Positions 12,125 to 22,531 of a stretch of 64,000 bases of DNA are shown one piece after another. The stretch is from the NCBI GenBank assembly GCA_014529385.2, contig CM043971.1, positions 88,241,340-88,305,339 of the forward strand, given 5' to 3'. The DNA is from Adiantum capillus-veneris. Lineage: Eukaryota > Streptophyta > Polypodiopsida > Polypodiales > Pteridaceae. A program made the translations under genes and the position numbers. Numbering within the stretch: the first letter of the stretch is position 1; the number at the start of each line of letters is the position of its first letter. The notes below the pieces were generated by a model, which saw only the letters and a list, made by a program, of their open reading frames with translations, was not told where the DNA came from and ran no database searches.

Positions 12125-12465
12125 GGGAAGATGGTGAGTAGAGCATAAGGAGTTTCTTCACGGGGTGCTCATCATACATATTAAACTAGAATATCACGTG
12201 CATTCAAAGGTATTATGAAAGTCCCTTACTTGAAAAAAGGAAGATGGTGAGTAGAGCATGAGGAGTTTCTTCACGAGGTGCTCAACATATATAATAAAAC
12301 TATTATACCACGTGCATTCAAAGGGTATTATGCTTTAAAGTACCTTACCTCAAAATTTTCTAAGCTTTTTTAACACACCTTTTTCCTATTCAATGTATAA
12401 AATTCTTTCTTCAAGGGGTGTTCATTGTGTGTATAAAACTACTATATCACGTGCAATCAAGACCT
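12125..12465. repeat. imperfect tandem repeat, about 2.6 copies
   Basis: The block GGAAGATGGTGAGTAGAGCA...GGAGTTTCTTCACG begins at about 12127 and recurs at about 12240, about 113 bases apart. Each copy is followed by a TAAAACTA...TATCACGTGCATTCAA-like end. A third partial copy of that end lies at about 12405-12455. No coding potential seen. Confidence 0.75.
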
Positions 12466-12868
12466 TATTTGTGAAATTTCTAAGATTACCACACCCTTTT
12501 TCTATTCAATTTATAAAAAAATTTGTGAAATTCCTTCATCAATAAAAAAATGTGACCTTTTGGAATTAAAAACAACTTTCTGTCAGATGTTAACTACTTT
12601 TCTTTAGGCTTGCAAAACATGATAACTCCATTGAGAAATAATGCTAATGTTTTGGGATATACAATTTAGAAGATTGTTGACCCATAATTGACAAATTAGA
12701 AAGTTTCTTTAGGGGCAAAATTTTGTAGCTCATTCAGATGTTTATTCTTTCAATCACAACATGCTCATTCAGAATCGCCACATGCCATAATAGTGTGCAC
12801 TCGGCCTAACTTTGTGATCAGCTACAATTTCTCTAAAAATTTTCTGTTGATTGGAGATAATTAAGTCA

Positions 12869-13128
12869 TTAAGTCATGCAATTCTTTTTGTTGACATAGA
12901 TAGGATGACCATTTTTGAATTTCACCCCCGGGCTCCGTATGATTTCTTCCTCCCCCATGGTTGTCCAGCTGCACACAGAGGAGATCAAGATTAAATGTGT
13001 GTGCGTGCGTGTATGTGTGTGGAATCTCTTGTAGACGACATACGATTTTCCTCATTTGAGGTTTCCCACTAGTAATTCAAAAGTGATTTGCCAAAAAAGT
13101 GTGTGTGTGTGTGTGTGTGTGTGTGAGA

Positions 13129-13169
<41 letters not shown>

Positions 13170-13421
13170 CATTGTCATCCTAAGTGGTTATATATAATCT
13201 GTGGGACCAAAAGAAACATATCATGTGAGGTCTGTGGTGCTGATAAGTAACCTGATGCTCAAGAATTGTGGAAATGAGCGTCGAAATTGAGTGTCCCCAT
13301 CGTGCTTGAAAGAGAATCATGGCAAAAAATGTGGGAAATGCAAGCTCTAATGTGTGTACATGTGTGTGTGTGTTCTTGGGCAAAAAGTGGGGTCTGTGAA
13401 CCTTTGCATCTCACTCTGTGT

Positions 13422-13452
<31 letters not shown>

Positions 13453-15226
13453 GGGGGGGAGAGAGAGAGAGAGAGATGGGTTACCTGAATTTAGTGACAA
13501 AGTGATGCACAAAGATTGAAAGCTCCAAAATAGAGAGCTCACTTCCGGGACAAGTCCTTGGGCCTCCACCATACCCCATAAAACAGCTCCCATTGCCCGA
13601 TGCCGGCATCTCCTGCTCCATGTAATCACTTGTTAGGCATAGAGCCCTTTTGATGGGCATGATCGACACCGAGACTTTTGATAGATAGATGCATTCATAA
13701 TTCTAAGGGAACTTGCTATTCTACCTTCCATCTTGAGGGGTTGAAGCTCAACGGATCACTAAAATTGTCACCATCGAGATGGACGCTACTGAAGCTTAGT
13801 AATATTTTCCATCCCTTGGGGATGACATGGCCTGCAAATCCATCCTTGTGAATTAATGCAACAAAAAGGAAATTAGGACTTGACAGTGAAATCCACACTG
13901 TACACTTTTGTACCTTCAATTTCCACGTCAACCAAAGCCTCTCTGTAGACGAATGGCGACACATTTATGAGCCGTAAGGTTTCATAAATTACCTACATCA
14001 TGCCACCCCACATGCCACATTGATTCAGCAGTCTCTTTCCAGAGGGATTCACTAGTAATACTAAGGGGACAACACCTATATCCATAGAATACCCCTTTTT
14101 TACCCGGGAGTGCCTTTGCAAATCAAGTTTTCCATATGAGCGAGAATGGGGCCAAAACAGGGCAATCATAATCCGAGTTATATAGACAGCTTACATTTCT
14201 TGTATAAGGCATGGATTTGAACTCTTCCCACGATAGCGTCTCCTTGGCTGAACCTTTTCTTTCTCGGATAGCATTGTGCTCCTCCTACACAAGGAATGTC
14301 AAAACATAACCAAAAACAAGCTCATATGGTGCTCTCCAACATCTCAGCTGCAACAGTATCTCAAAGTTACCATCAAATTTTGTAGAACATCTGGATGATC
14401 GTTGATTAGCTTCACCAAAACCACAAAAGCCCCCGAGGTCGTCTCAGCGGCGGCAAAAATGACATGCACCATCACATCTATGGTCGACTGGCGTGTGAAT
14501 GCAATATTATCCCTTTCCTCCTCTTCTAGAAGTAGATCCAAGAGGTCTTTAATTCTCTCAGAAGGAGGTGATTCACCATTGTTTGCTTGCCGAGCTCTTT
14601 TGGAGATGAGTTTCTCGAAGATCTCCACCATCTTGGCTCTCCCCTAAAGCAGGTGAAAGAGAAAATTAAGAGCTAAATAATGGTTATAATTTAACTCCCA
14701 ACAAGCTATGGTTTAAAATGAAGATCCCTGGGCATTTGCACTTCATTTAAATCACCTTGAGGCATCTATTATATCTTGTGCCGGGGAGGTTGATAGGAAA
14801 TGCAATCAGCCCATCACTGAAGTCGCGAAAACCGTGCAACAGATCCTTCAATTCGTCATCCTGGTCGCTGAGGCTAAGAATACGCCTCACAGCAAGATCG
14901 AAAGTCAACTGCAATTACACATGCACATACATTCATTAGGTATCAACTTGCGTATGGGCTTGAACCCTGGTAGCATGTCGATGCTATGGTCCACCTCACC
15001 AGATGGTCGTAAACAATCTGGAAAATCATCAAAAAATACATCCCAAAACTCATGCAACAAATAATTTTAATAAGGCACAGATCTGTAATTATGAAGTAGT
15101 TCTTGAAAAAAACTGTAAATTTAGTATAAAACCTCTTAAAAGCTTGAAAATCACCTCTAAATTTTAAATTTGAAGGTGACAAAATCGACGAATATTGGAG
15201 AAATTTAATCTAAAAACCTAAAATAT

Positions 15227-15283
<57 letters not shown>

Positions 15284-16017
15284 ACACACACACACACACA
15301 CACACACATCTATACTCCCACATAGGTTTTTCAAATAGATAGAAAAAAGTTTATTTTGAGCACTGATATAATGATGCAAACGGTGTCATAACCTTCTTGT
15401 CATTAATGTGCGGGTGCGTGAAGACCATAGTCACAAGGGATGCGTCCCAAGGACGGGGGACAGGGCTCAAATGGATTTTTAGTGTAAAGGAAGGGGCGGG
15501 ACGGCAAGTGGGGACAGGAAGCCCATAAATGGGTATCCCCTGTGACTATGGTGAAGACCCAGGTTCTACATTCAGTGGCACCTTTAAAATTTCAATTGCA
15601 CCTCAAAAAAAAAAAAAAAAAAAACCATTAGTAGAAGGGTCTACTTTTATACATACCTCACATGCCTCTTTGTTCATGTATATGATAGAGGAGTGATCCC
15701 AGGATGCAAGACGCTTCACCACGATGTCTTCAATCTCATGTACACATTGTGGGAGGGACAAGGGGCCAACAATGCGCGTCACCAGGCCACGAATGCGGGT
15801 GTGAAGGCGACCTGGTGCCTCCATGAGGCTTCGCTTTCCAATCAATGACATAAATTTTGCTGGGAATGCAGACTGAAAGAGCAAACCCTCCTTCTGTAGC
15901 ACCATTGTGTTTATGCTTGCACTTGTGCTTACCACCACGGGCTCTCCGAACAAGTGTGTCTTGAACAAGTTACCATATCTGTGCATTCAGACTTTACTAC
16001 GTTTAGCACATCTATAT

Positions 16018-16066
<49 letters not shown>

Positions 16067-16303
16067 ACGTGCACAAGCGTACATGTGTGGGTACAACCTT
16101 TCAACTCCAATTATACCAGCTGAAACAATATAGCACATAGATTCCGCAGACACACTTCTTTTTTTTTGTAAATCGATTCCCCACACACACACACACAGAC
16201 ATCAATGTTGGAAGAATGCATCTCAAACTCCAACTAATCTGGCTAAGCACAGTCACAAAAGGGCATATGTGATGCACACGGCATGTGGGCATGTGCCCAC
16301 CCA

Positions 16304-16387
<84 letters not shown>

Positions 16388-16752
16388 ACACACATGCATA
16401 CTCGGATCAGAGCACAGCGGATTAATCACAAGAAGTTTTGGACAAATTCTCACATTATTTCCCACATTGTGACTTACCTCAACATCATGAGCTTCTGTGA
16501 GGGAGGCACCGCATACCTAGCTAGGTACGATTGGGGGCAGAGGACCGCCAGCCCGGTGGGGGGGCCAGTGGTCCCCTGCCCCCAATCATACCTAGCTAGG
16601 TATGCGGTGCCTCTCGAGCAGAAGCTCATGATGTTATGCATTGTATGAAAAACACTGAGAAAGACTCCGTTTTCCTACATGAGAAAATTTCTAAATCTTC
16701 TTGTGAATGTTGCCATAATGCATGAACACATGTCTGCCAGGTCAAGGTACTG

Positions 16753-16791
<39 letters not shown>

Positions 16792-17018
16792 AACGCAGAG
16801 GAACGAACGTTACCTGACCTGCCTGCGGAGGAAGAAAAGACCAGGCTTGAGGGTGGTAGAAGGTTTGGAGACCATGTGCAACGACTCGCCCAGCAGAGGG
16901 AAACCCATGGAGCCCGGAGGCAAGCGCCCTGCGCCATACTTCAAGTCCCACTGGAAGGCGTGCACCACCCACCACCCCAGCATCCCTATAACCCCCCACG
17001 CTACTGCTACTAGTACAC

Positions 17019-17022
<4 letters not shown>
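12869..17022 (-). CDS. cytochrome P450, CYP85 clan, nine exons, 486 aa
   Basis: Membrane-anchored haem monooxygenase, expected on the ER with NADPH-P450 reductase as electron donor. I built nine exons with GT/AG borders: 17022-16814, 15978-15657, 14908-14756, 14643-14371, 14284-14195, 13992-13914, 13831-13725, 13612-13485 and 12968-12869. They total 1461 bases and all phases agree. Visible in order: hydrophobic N-terminal anchor (residues 2-23), PPG hinge (35-37), YGNLFKTHLFG (71-81), FPINLPGTRYNRCLK in exon 3, I-helix AAAETT (292-297), ExxR (E353, R356), FNPSRW (405-410), and haem loop GYGGGPRTCPG with Cys432. The PINLPGT and FKTHLFG blocks are typical of the CYP85 clan (brassinosteroid, gibberellin, ABA and triterpenoid oxidases). 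I cannot name the family or substrate. Oddities: Tyr425 replaces the usual Phe of the haem motif, and the exon 8 acceptor is weak (an alternative 3 bases upstream keeps frame). No premature stop, so probably functional. Confidence 0.93.
13101..13166. repeat. (GT)n-(GA)n compound microsatellite in P450 intron 8
   Basis: GT repeats pass through GAGAGTGTGA into a GA run. It lies within the last intron of the P450 gene. Confidence 0.95.
13417..13477. repeat. (GT)n-G24-(GA)n tract in P450 intron 8
   Basis: GT repeats run into 24 consecutive G (13436-13459), then GA repeats. The tract ends about 8 bases before the exon 8 splice donor (at 13484 on the minus strand). In the transcript it is a CT/C24/AC-rich stretch just inside the intron. 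Confidence 0.9.
15229..15308. repeat. (CT)n-(CA)n microsatellite in P450 intron 2
   Basis: A CT run of about 52 bases is followed by about 25 bases of CA repeats. It lies within intron 2. Confidence 0.95.
15426..15550. mobile_element. hAT-type MITE in P450 intron 2
   Basis: A 125-bp element with terminal inverted repeats CATAGTCACAAGGGAT (left) and, on the other strand at the right end, CATAGTCACAGGGGAT: 15 of 16 positions match. It is flanked by perfect 8-bp direct repeats GTGAAGAC at 15418-15425 and 15551-15558. An 8-bp target duplication with short terminal inverted repeats is the hallmark of the hAT superfamily. The element has no coding capacity, so a transposase must have acted in trans. 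It is more GC-rich than the surrounding intron. Confidence 0.88.
16019..16065. repeat. (GT)n microsatellite in P450 intron 1
   Basis: About 46 bases of uninterrupted GT, some 40 bases upstream (plus-strand right) of the exon 2 acceptor. Confidence 0.95.
16304..16394. repeat. (CT)n-(CA)n microsatellite in P450 intron 1
   Basis: About 50 bases of CT are followed by CA repeats. Another CT run lies at about 16757-16790 in the same intron. Confidence 0.95.
16481..16635. repeat. 155-bp foldback (inverted repeat) in P450 intron 1
   Basis: The left arm from AACATCATGAGCTTCTG pairs with the right arm ending in GAAGCTCATGATGTT over about 70 bases, with under ten mismatches, mostly clustered in one stretch. 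The loop is short and GC-rich. Each arm contains the small palindrome TACCTAGCTAGGTA or a one-base variant. No target duplication was found, so it may be a foldback MITE, a recent inverted duplication or a transcribed hairpin. Confidence 0.85.
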
Positions 17023-17052
<30 letters not shown>

Positions 17053-17072
17053 ACACACACACCACCTTTCAT
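17023..17072 (-). promoter_or_regulatory. P450 leader: (GA)n tract and upstream ATG
   Basis: Reading on the minus strand, an unbroken GA run of about 27 bases ends directly at the P450 ATG (17022-17020). An upstream ATG lies at 17072-17070, out of frame with the P450 (50 bases apart), so it could start an overlapping upstream frame if it is in the mRNA. GA/CT tracts in plant 5' leaders are often bound by GAGA-type (BBR/BPC) factors. That role here is inference, and the transcription start is not known. Confidence 0.45.
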
Positions 17073-18605
17073 ATATCCACGTCCTTAAGGCTTAACCCCG
17101 ACCTCATTACAATTTTTGGCCTGGTAAGCAAGCTGATGCCTCCCTTTTTCCTAGCGAAAACAAGTGAAAGGGTCATGGTGGCTTTCTTAAACAATAAAAA
17201 AGTGATTAGGCTGAGCTTAACTGTAAATTTTATGTTTGAGAAAGGATTGCCTCCGAGGGATGAAAACCGGTGAAATATGTGAGAAAATAATTCAAAAATC
17301 CAACAAATTTCAAAATTTCTACTAGTATTTCCGGTTTGCTTCTTTGGAAGGAGGGAACTATGCAACAATTATGGAAATGGTGAATTTCGTATCGAGCCAT
17401 CAAAGCTAGGTGTTACCTCATTTATTTATTTATTTACCTTCTTGAAATTTTAAGGTTAGGTCTTCTTCCTCACATAGAATGTTTATGCTTGACTCATCTT
17501 ATACTCGGTCAATTTGAGAGCGATTCATAGTTAGATATAGCTCTTTGAAGTGCATAATAGAGAAATTACTTGTTTTTACTGAATGCACGATAGAAATAAT
17601 GCTAATCAAGTAATTATAAGGATTAATAAATGTAATTTTGGTTGCAATTAGGGTAACTTGCACAAGAATAGTCATGCTAGAAAATCACTAAAAGGAGAGT
17701 TAATGACGAGTGCAAAGATATAGGTGAAGAAGTAGTAGAAGAATAAGAAGAAGAAGAAGCCAAAGAATTTGACTTTGCATAGGCCGGTGAACAAGAATAG
17801 TAGAAAAATGTTTAGGCGTAGAGGAGTTCAATGTCATATGACAAATTCCAAGAGACCCTTGAAAACATATCTGAGCTCGAGGAGAAGATGGATCAGAATG
17901 TCCTCAAAGACCCATCCAACGAATCTTGAGAACCTTGGTCCTCTTACCTGAGGGCAAATACCCCCATGAGGTTGTCACCCATGAGAACAAGATTGAAAAT
18001 TTGTTGAGAGGCTAAATACTTAAGTGAACCTAGTCAGCTAATATTGACTTTGCCATGAAACACGTGCACAACCAGCAAGCTCCAAAGGCCAGCAGCGTCG
18101 GGCTAAAACCAAATGGTAACAAGTGATACGGTAGTTTGGAACCACGATAGGGCCAAGGTATGACCCAATGGCAACAACACCGATAACAACAGAAGCATAG
18201 ACAAAAGCAATGGTGGACGGCAACAAGAAAAGGAGCAAATACAAGAACATGCACCAACCACTTTGCATGCCAGTAGTGCCCACAAACCATTGAGTTTCCA
18301 TCATCAACTAGGTCTTTTTGGCCAATACTAGTGGCCTCAAGCTGGCTCACGTGCACCATCAATTAGTTTCTCTACACACACACACGCGCGCGCATGCGCT
18401 CAAGCTAAGAGTAGCTGCCAACTGTTTCTCCCTCGCCCATCGCTTATCAACCTCACAACTGCTTGCATGCTTGCATGTCGTGGTTGATGAAGTTCTTTAT
18501 CAAGCAAGAATTCATGCCGAGCAAGTGACCTCCAACCTTTCTGAAATGGAGCATATGAGGCTTCATAAAACCATTAAAGAGGTTTTAAATCTTTTAGTAG
18601 ATGTC

Positions 18606-18651
<46 letters not shown>

Positions 18652-19198
18652 CCCCCCCCCTCCTTCTACCAACTCTTCTTCAGCTCCAACTACCTACCCA
18701 GTGGCACTCATACTGCATGCTTTGTGGCCCCATTTTCCTATTGATATTACCTTAGGATTCACACACATGTAACGGTTTTTTTAAACTCTACGTTGTTGGT
18801 GTTGGTCATGGTGGCTAGACCCTTGAAGTGTGATGAAATGCGGGTCTTCATCATCATTATCATCATTTTAGAAAGGAGATGGCCCTGCACATGCAAACAT
18901 ACGAGGGTCCACTTGCCATTTGAGGTTTTAGACAAGTGCAACCTATTTGATGGAAGGCGAACATTTGCAAACTACCATAGAATAGAAAATTCATAAAAGA
19001 TGGCTTTCTTTGGGTATTGTGGCTTACAACTTCTTGCTTGCTATCAAAAATATACATCTAGATTTGCAAAGATGTCCAAGTGCCCTACTTATCTATTTTC
19101 TTGTATCTACTTTGCATGCAAGTGCACATAGCATCTGCTCCTAATGTTCCTTGATTGTATACTCCATATATCTACATGGAGTCCATAATTGTCTCGTG
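17073..19198. other. intergenic upstream of the P450, no gene recognised
   Basis: No coding frame with a recognisable product. The region contains a (GAA)n-like patch at about 17738-17760 and a CT microsatellite with a C run at 18611-18660. Part of it must hold the P450 promoter, but no convincing TATA box could be singled out. Confidence 0.5.
18611..18660. repeat. (CT)n followed by a C run
   Basis: About 40 bases of CT end in a run of about 11 C. Confidence 0.95.
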
Positions 19199-19273
19199 TT
19201 ATGACTTCTGGTGCCATTCGAAAAACAAAACCTCTGATGGATTTGCAAGCATGAACAGATATTGGGCCTCAAG

Positions 19274-19444
19274 AAGCACTTTGGATGCTTCAAAGCCAGC
19301 CAATTTCACAACACCATCATGATCAACAAACATGTTTCCACCTTTGATATTTCTATGAACAATTCTCTTTGTGTGAAGGTACTCGAGACCAATAAGTAAT
19401 TGTGTTGTGTAGACAAGAACAAGAGGCTCACTAAATGGGCCAAA
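19274..19444 (-). pseudogene. protein-kinase gene fragment (MAPKKK/ANP-like) fused to Copia-1
   Basis: About 57 residues match the central kinase domain. FGPFSEPLV...YTTQLLIGLEYLH corresponds to subdomains V-VIa, IVHRNIKGGNMFVD to the catalytic loop (usually HRDxKGxN; here Asp is Asn), and VKLAGFEASK to subdomain VII (usually DFGASK; here GFE). The GPF...LGLEYLH...GASK pattern is closest to plant ANP/NPK1-type MAP kinase kinase kinases as I know them. It has lost both the catalytic Asp and the metal-binding DFG, and it lacks the N and C lobes, so it is dead. It continues in frame directly from the RNase H region of Copia-1 at 19445, on the same strand. Either the junction is a deletion that joined the two, or the element picked up the exon. 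Confidence 0.75.
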
Positions 19445-21900
19445 CTCAGCCTCACAACTGGAGACGGCCACAGTAGGTTGCTTCTTGCTCAACCATGAGA
19501 TACATGAACTGTCGAGCATGAAACAAAAACCACTTGTGGACACTCGCGTATCAAAACAACCATCCCAATCTTAGTCCAGAAAAGCATGTAAATCTGGAGG
19601 CAATGATCCCCCCTTGGGATAAAACAAGCCAAGATGTAAAGTGCCATTCAAGTATCAAAAAATCCTCTTGACAGCCTGCGATGCTTAGACCCTGGGCTAT
19701 GCATGAATTTGTTGACCAGAGAGCTTGCAAATTGAATATATGGCCTCATGTTGCATACATAAATGAGGCATCCAACAACATTTTGGTAAAGGGTGACATC
19801 GGCAATATCACCAGCATCATGAAGACTCAATTTCAAACTTGTTTCCATGGGAGTGGCAATAGGTTTGCAATCCTCAAGTCCAAACTTACATAGCAATGTC
19901 TCTATGTAGCTTGTCTGACAAAAGGCAATACCATCATCACACTGCTTAAACTGTATACCCAAGTAATGATGCAACAACCCCAAATCTTTCATCTTGAAAG
20001 TAGCATTCAAATCAGCCTTAAATTCAGCAATATGTCTCTCATTTGGTCTATGATCAACAAATCATCCACATAGAGAACGACAATGAGAAGTACATCACCC
20101 TCACCCTTTACATACAATGTGCTTTTTGTTGGACTGTTAAGAAATCCTCGTTTGACCAAATGAGTGTCAACCTTCTCATACCAAGTACAAGGAGATTGCT
20201 CCAACCCATACAAAGCTTTCCTATATTTGCACAATTTATCCGCTTGTCCTTTGTTGACAAAACCGCGAGGCTACGTTACATAAACTTCCTCAAATATATC
20301 CCCATTCAAGAAAGCAGTAACAATGTCTGATTGATGTATATCCCAACCAAAATGAGCTTCCAATGCACATAAAAAACGCACAATAGTCATACAAGAAGTG
20401 GGAGAAAAAGTCTCTTTATAATCTATGCCTTTTGTTGTGCATAACCCTTTGCAACAAGTTGAGCCTTATATTGATCAATCTCACCATCCGGCTTGCATTT
20501 CAACTTGTAAACCCACTTCTTACCAATGGCCTTTTTACTAGGAGGCAAATCACATAAAGCCCATGTATCATTTTCTATAAGTGCATCATACTGTAATTGC
20601 ATGGCATCCATCCAATTTTTTGAATTATGTGCTTCATCGAAAGACAGAGGTTCCTCAACATCACATAAACTAGACACAACCAAAGAATAACAATCTAATG
20701 CATAAGATGCATGGCAAGAACCTAAACTAGTACGACTAGACAAAGGTGCATCCAATTTACTACCACGCAAAGTATGCACCAGCTATTTAGGCATACCTCT
20801 AGCCTGCTCATTCTCGGCCCTTTCCTCATCAAATACATCATGTACATATGCTCCTCATTGGAATTTACATTCGAACTTCCACCATTAAAAAGAGGCAACA
20901 AAGTGTCATAAATGTAATGTGAGCTTACATTATTGTCTCTAGTACATGACATCAAGGGCTAAATAGAATCTTCCACAAATACAACATCTCGTGAGACCAA
21001 GATACAACTTTTAAACTTTGCATTCAGCATTATAACCAACAAAAATATATTTGACAGCCTTATCATCCAATCATTTGCGGATGATACCACCTGTAAGGTT
21101 TGCTTTTAGCACTATAACCAGCAAAAATACATTTGACAACCTTATCATCCAATTTTATGCACTATGTTTGTGGCACCAAAGCATATGCCAAACAACCAAA
21201 AACACGCACGTGGTCAAAAGAAGGCTTTCTATTATGCCATGCTTTATATGGAGTGATAGACTGCAGAGCTTTTGTAGGACACTTGTTTAGTAAATAAGTG
21301 GCATACATGATGGCCTCAAGCCAAAAAGAATGTGGTAAAGCTTTATTGTTTACCATACATCGTGCCATTTTCGTAAGAGACGTGTTTTTCCTCTCAACAA
21401 CACCATTTTGCTGATTGTTGTTTTATCCCATGACTAGCAAGAATTGCATTAAATTCATGGGATATATACTCCCCCCCTCGATCGGAACGGAGGGTGTCCA
21501 TAGTACATTTTGAGACATTTTTAGTCATAGCCAGAAATTGTTTGAAGCCCATAAACACTTCGAACTTCACTTTAAGCGGATACACTCATGCATGCATCAA
21601 TGAAAGTCACGAAGTAGAGGCCACAAACATCACTATGCACAAGTTGCAACCTGCATGTGGCCCTAACTAAACCATCCTTTGGGAACTTAGAATGTTGCAT
21701 CTTACCCAAAATATAGCCTTCACAAACGTGTTTGACAGGTTCTTCAATAGGTGGCAAAGCAACAACCATATCAGATTTCTACAAACGCAGCAAACTGGCA
21801 AAATTCAAATGCCCAAAATGTGCATACCAAAGTTTTGCATTTGAAATAGCCGTAGAATCCACAAGTGAATTTGCAAAAATTATGCCCACACTTTTCATAG
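19445..21900 (-). pseudogene. Copia-1 pol: integrase, reverse transcriptase, partial RNase H
   Basis: Minus-strand order: pre-integrase motif LWYAHFGHLNF (about 21800), integrase with LVHSDVCG (D of the catalytic triad) and RSDRGGEY (second D) at about 21480-21660, then HVRVFGCLAYA at about 21180. The reverse transcriptase starts with the WMDAMQLQYDAL and KKWVYKLKCKPDGE blocks at about 20440-20640. Next come ALYGLEQSP and YVDDLL at about 20060-20215, then GLLHHYLGIQF at about 19960. RNase H begins STSGFCFMLDSSCISWL and stops at SSCEAE (19445). Several stops and frame shifts break the frame, for example between 20234 and 20423 and between 21368 and 21394. It therefore cannot make a working polyprotein. 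Domain order (integrase before reverse transcriptase) defines Ty1/Copia. Confidence 0.88.
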
Positions 21901-22478
21901 TGTCATAAAAATTAATATCTATCCAACCCAAATGATTTTCTCATATTAAATTGATCACTTAATGTGGGAGAATACACGGGAACAAGGGTTAAGATATAGA
22001 CATGTGCTTATAGATCTATCTCAACACGGGGCCAATGGTTAAGGGGCCCAAATGAGAGATGGTCTATCAAAGAGCAAGGTTAACCAATGGAGCATAAGAC
22101 CTTAGGGTTAGCTTCATTGAAGACCTCCAATAATGTGTGTAAAAGTCCTTTGACCTTAGGCAAGCTAGGGCTGAGCTTGAGGTGGGAACCCGGCCTAAGC
22201 TTGAGGTGCTTGTCGTGCTTGAGGTGCTTGACATGCTTGAGGTGCTTGATTAAGATGCTTGAGGTGCTTGACTGGCTCCATGCTTGAGGTGCTTGACTTG
22301 CTACATGATTAAGGTGCTTGAGGTGCCTTGAGATGCTTGCCTGAGATGCTTGTGGGAACACCCCCTAGTTCAAGTGCTTTGTCATGCTTGATGACTAAGG
22401 GGCTTGCTCATCCAAAGTCAAAAAGATCCCTACAAGGAGGGGGGCGAGCCTACAAGGGGGGGAATGAGAGAGAACACA

Positions 22479-22531
<53 letters not shown>

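Noticed and set aside
16253-17065. Open frames with long Arg-Glu or Ser-Leu runs (16253-16648, 16742-17065)
   Set aside because: They are GA/CT microsatellites read as codons, most without an ATG start. The real P450 exon 1 uses another frame from 17022.
18030-18362. Cys- and Val-rich minus-strand frames of 60-110 codons
   Set aside because: Three overlapping frames look equally open, no motif or homologue is recognisable, and there is no exon context.
22479-22530. CRISPR-like regular repeats (CA tract and GCTTGAGGTGCTTGA series at 22195-22350)
   Set aside because: Simple microsatellite and short LTR-internal tandem repeats in a plant retroelement, with no spacers or cas genes.
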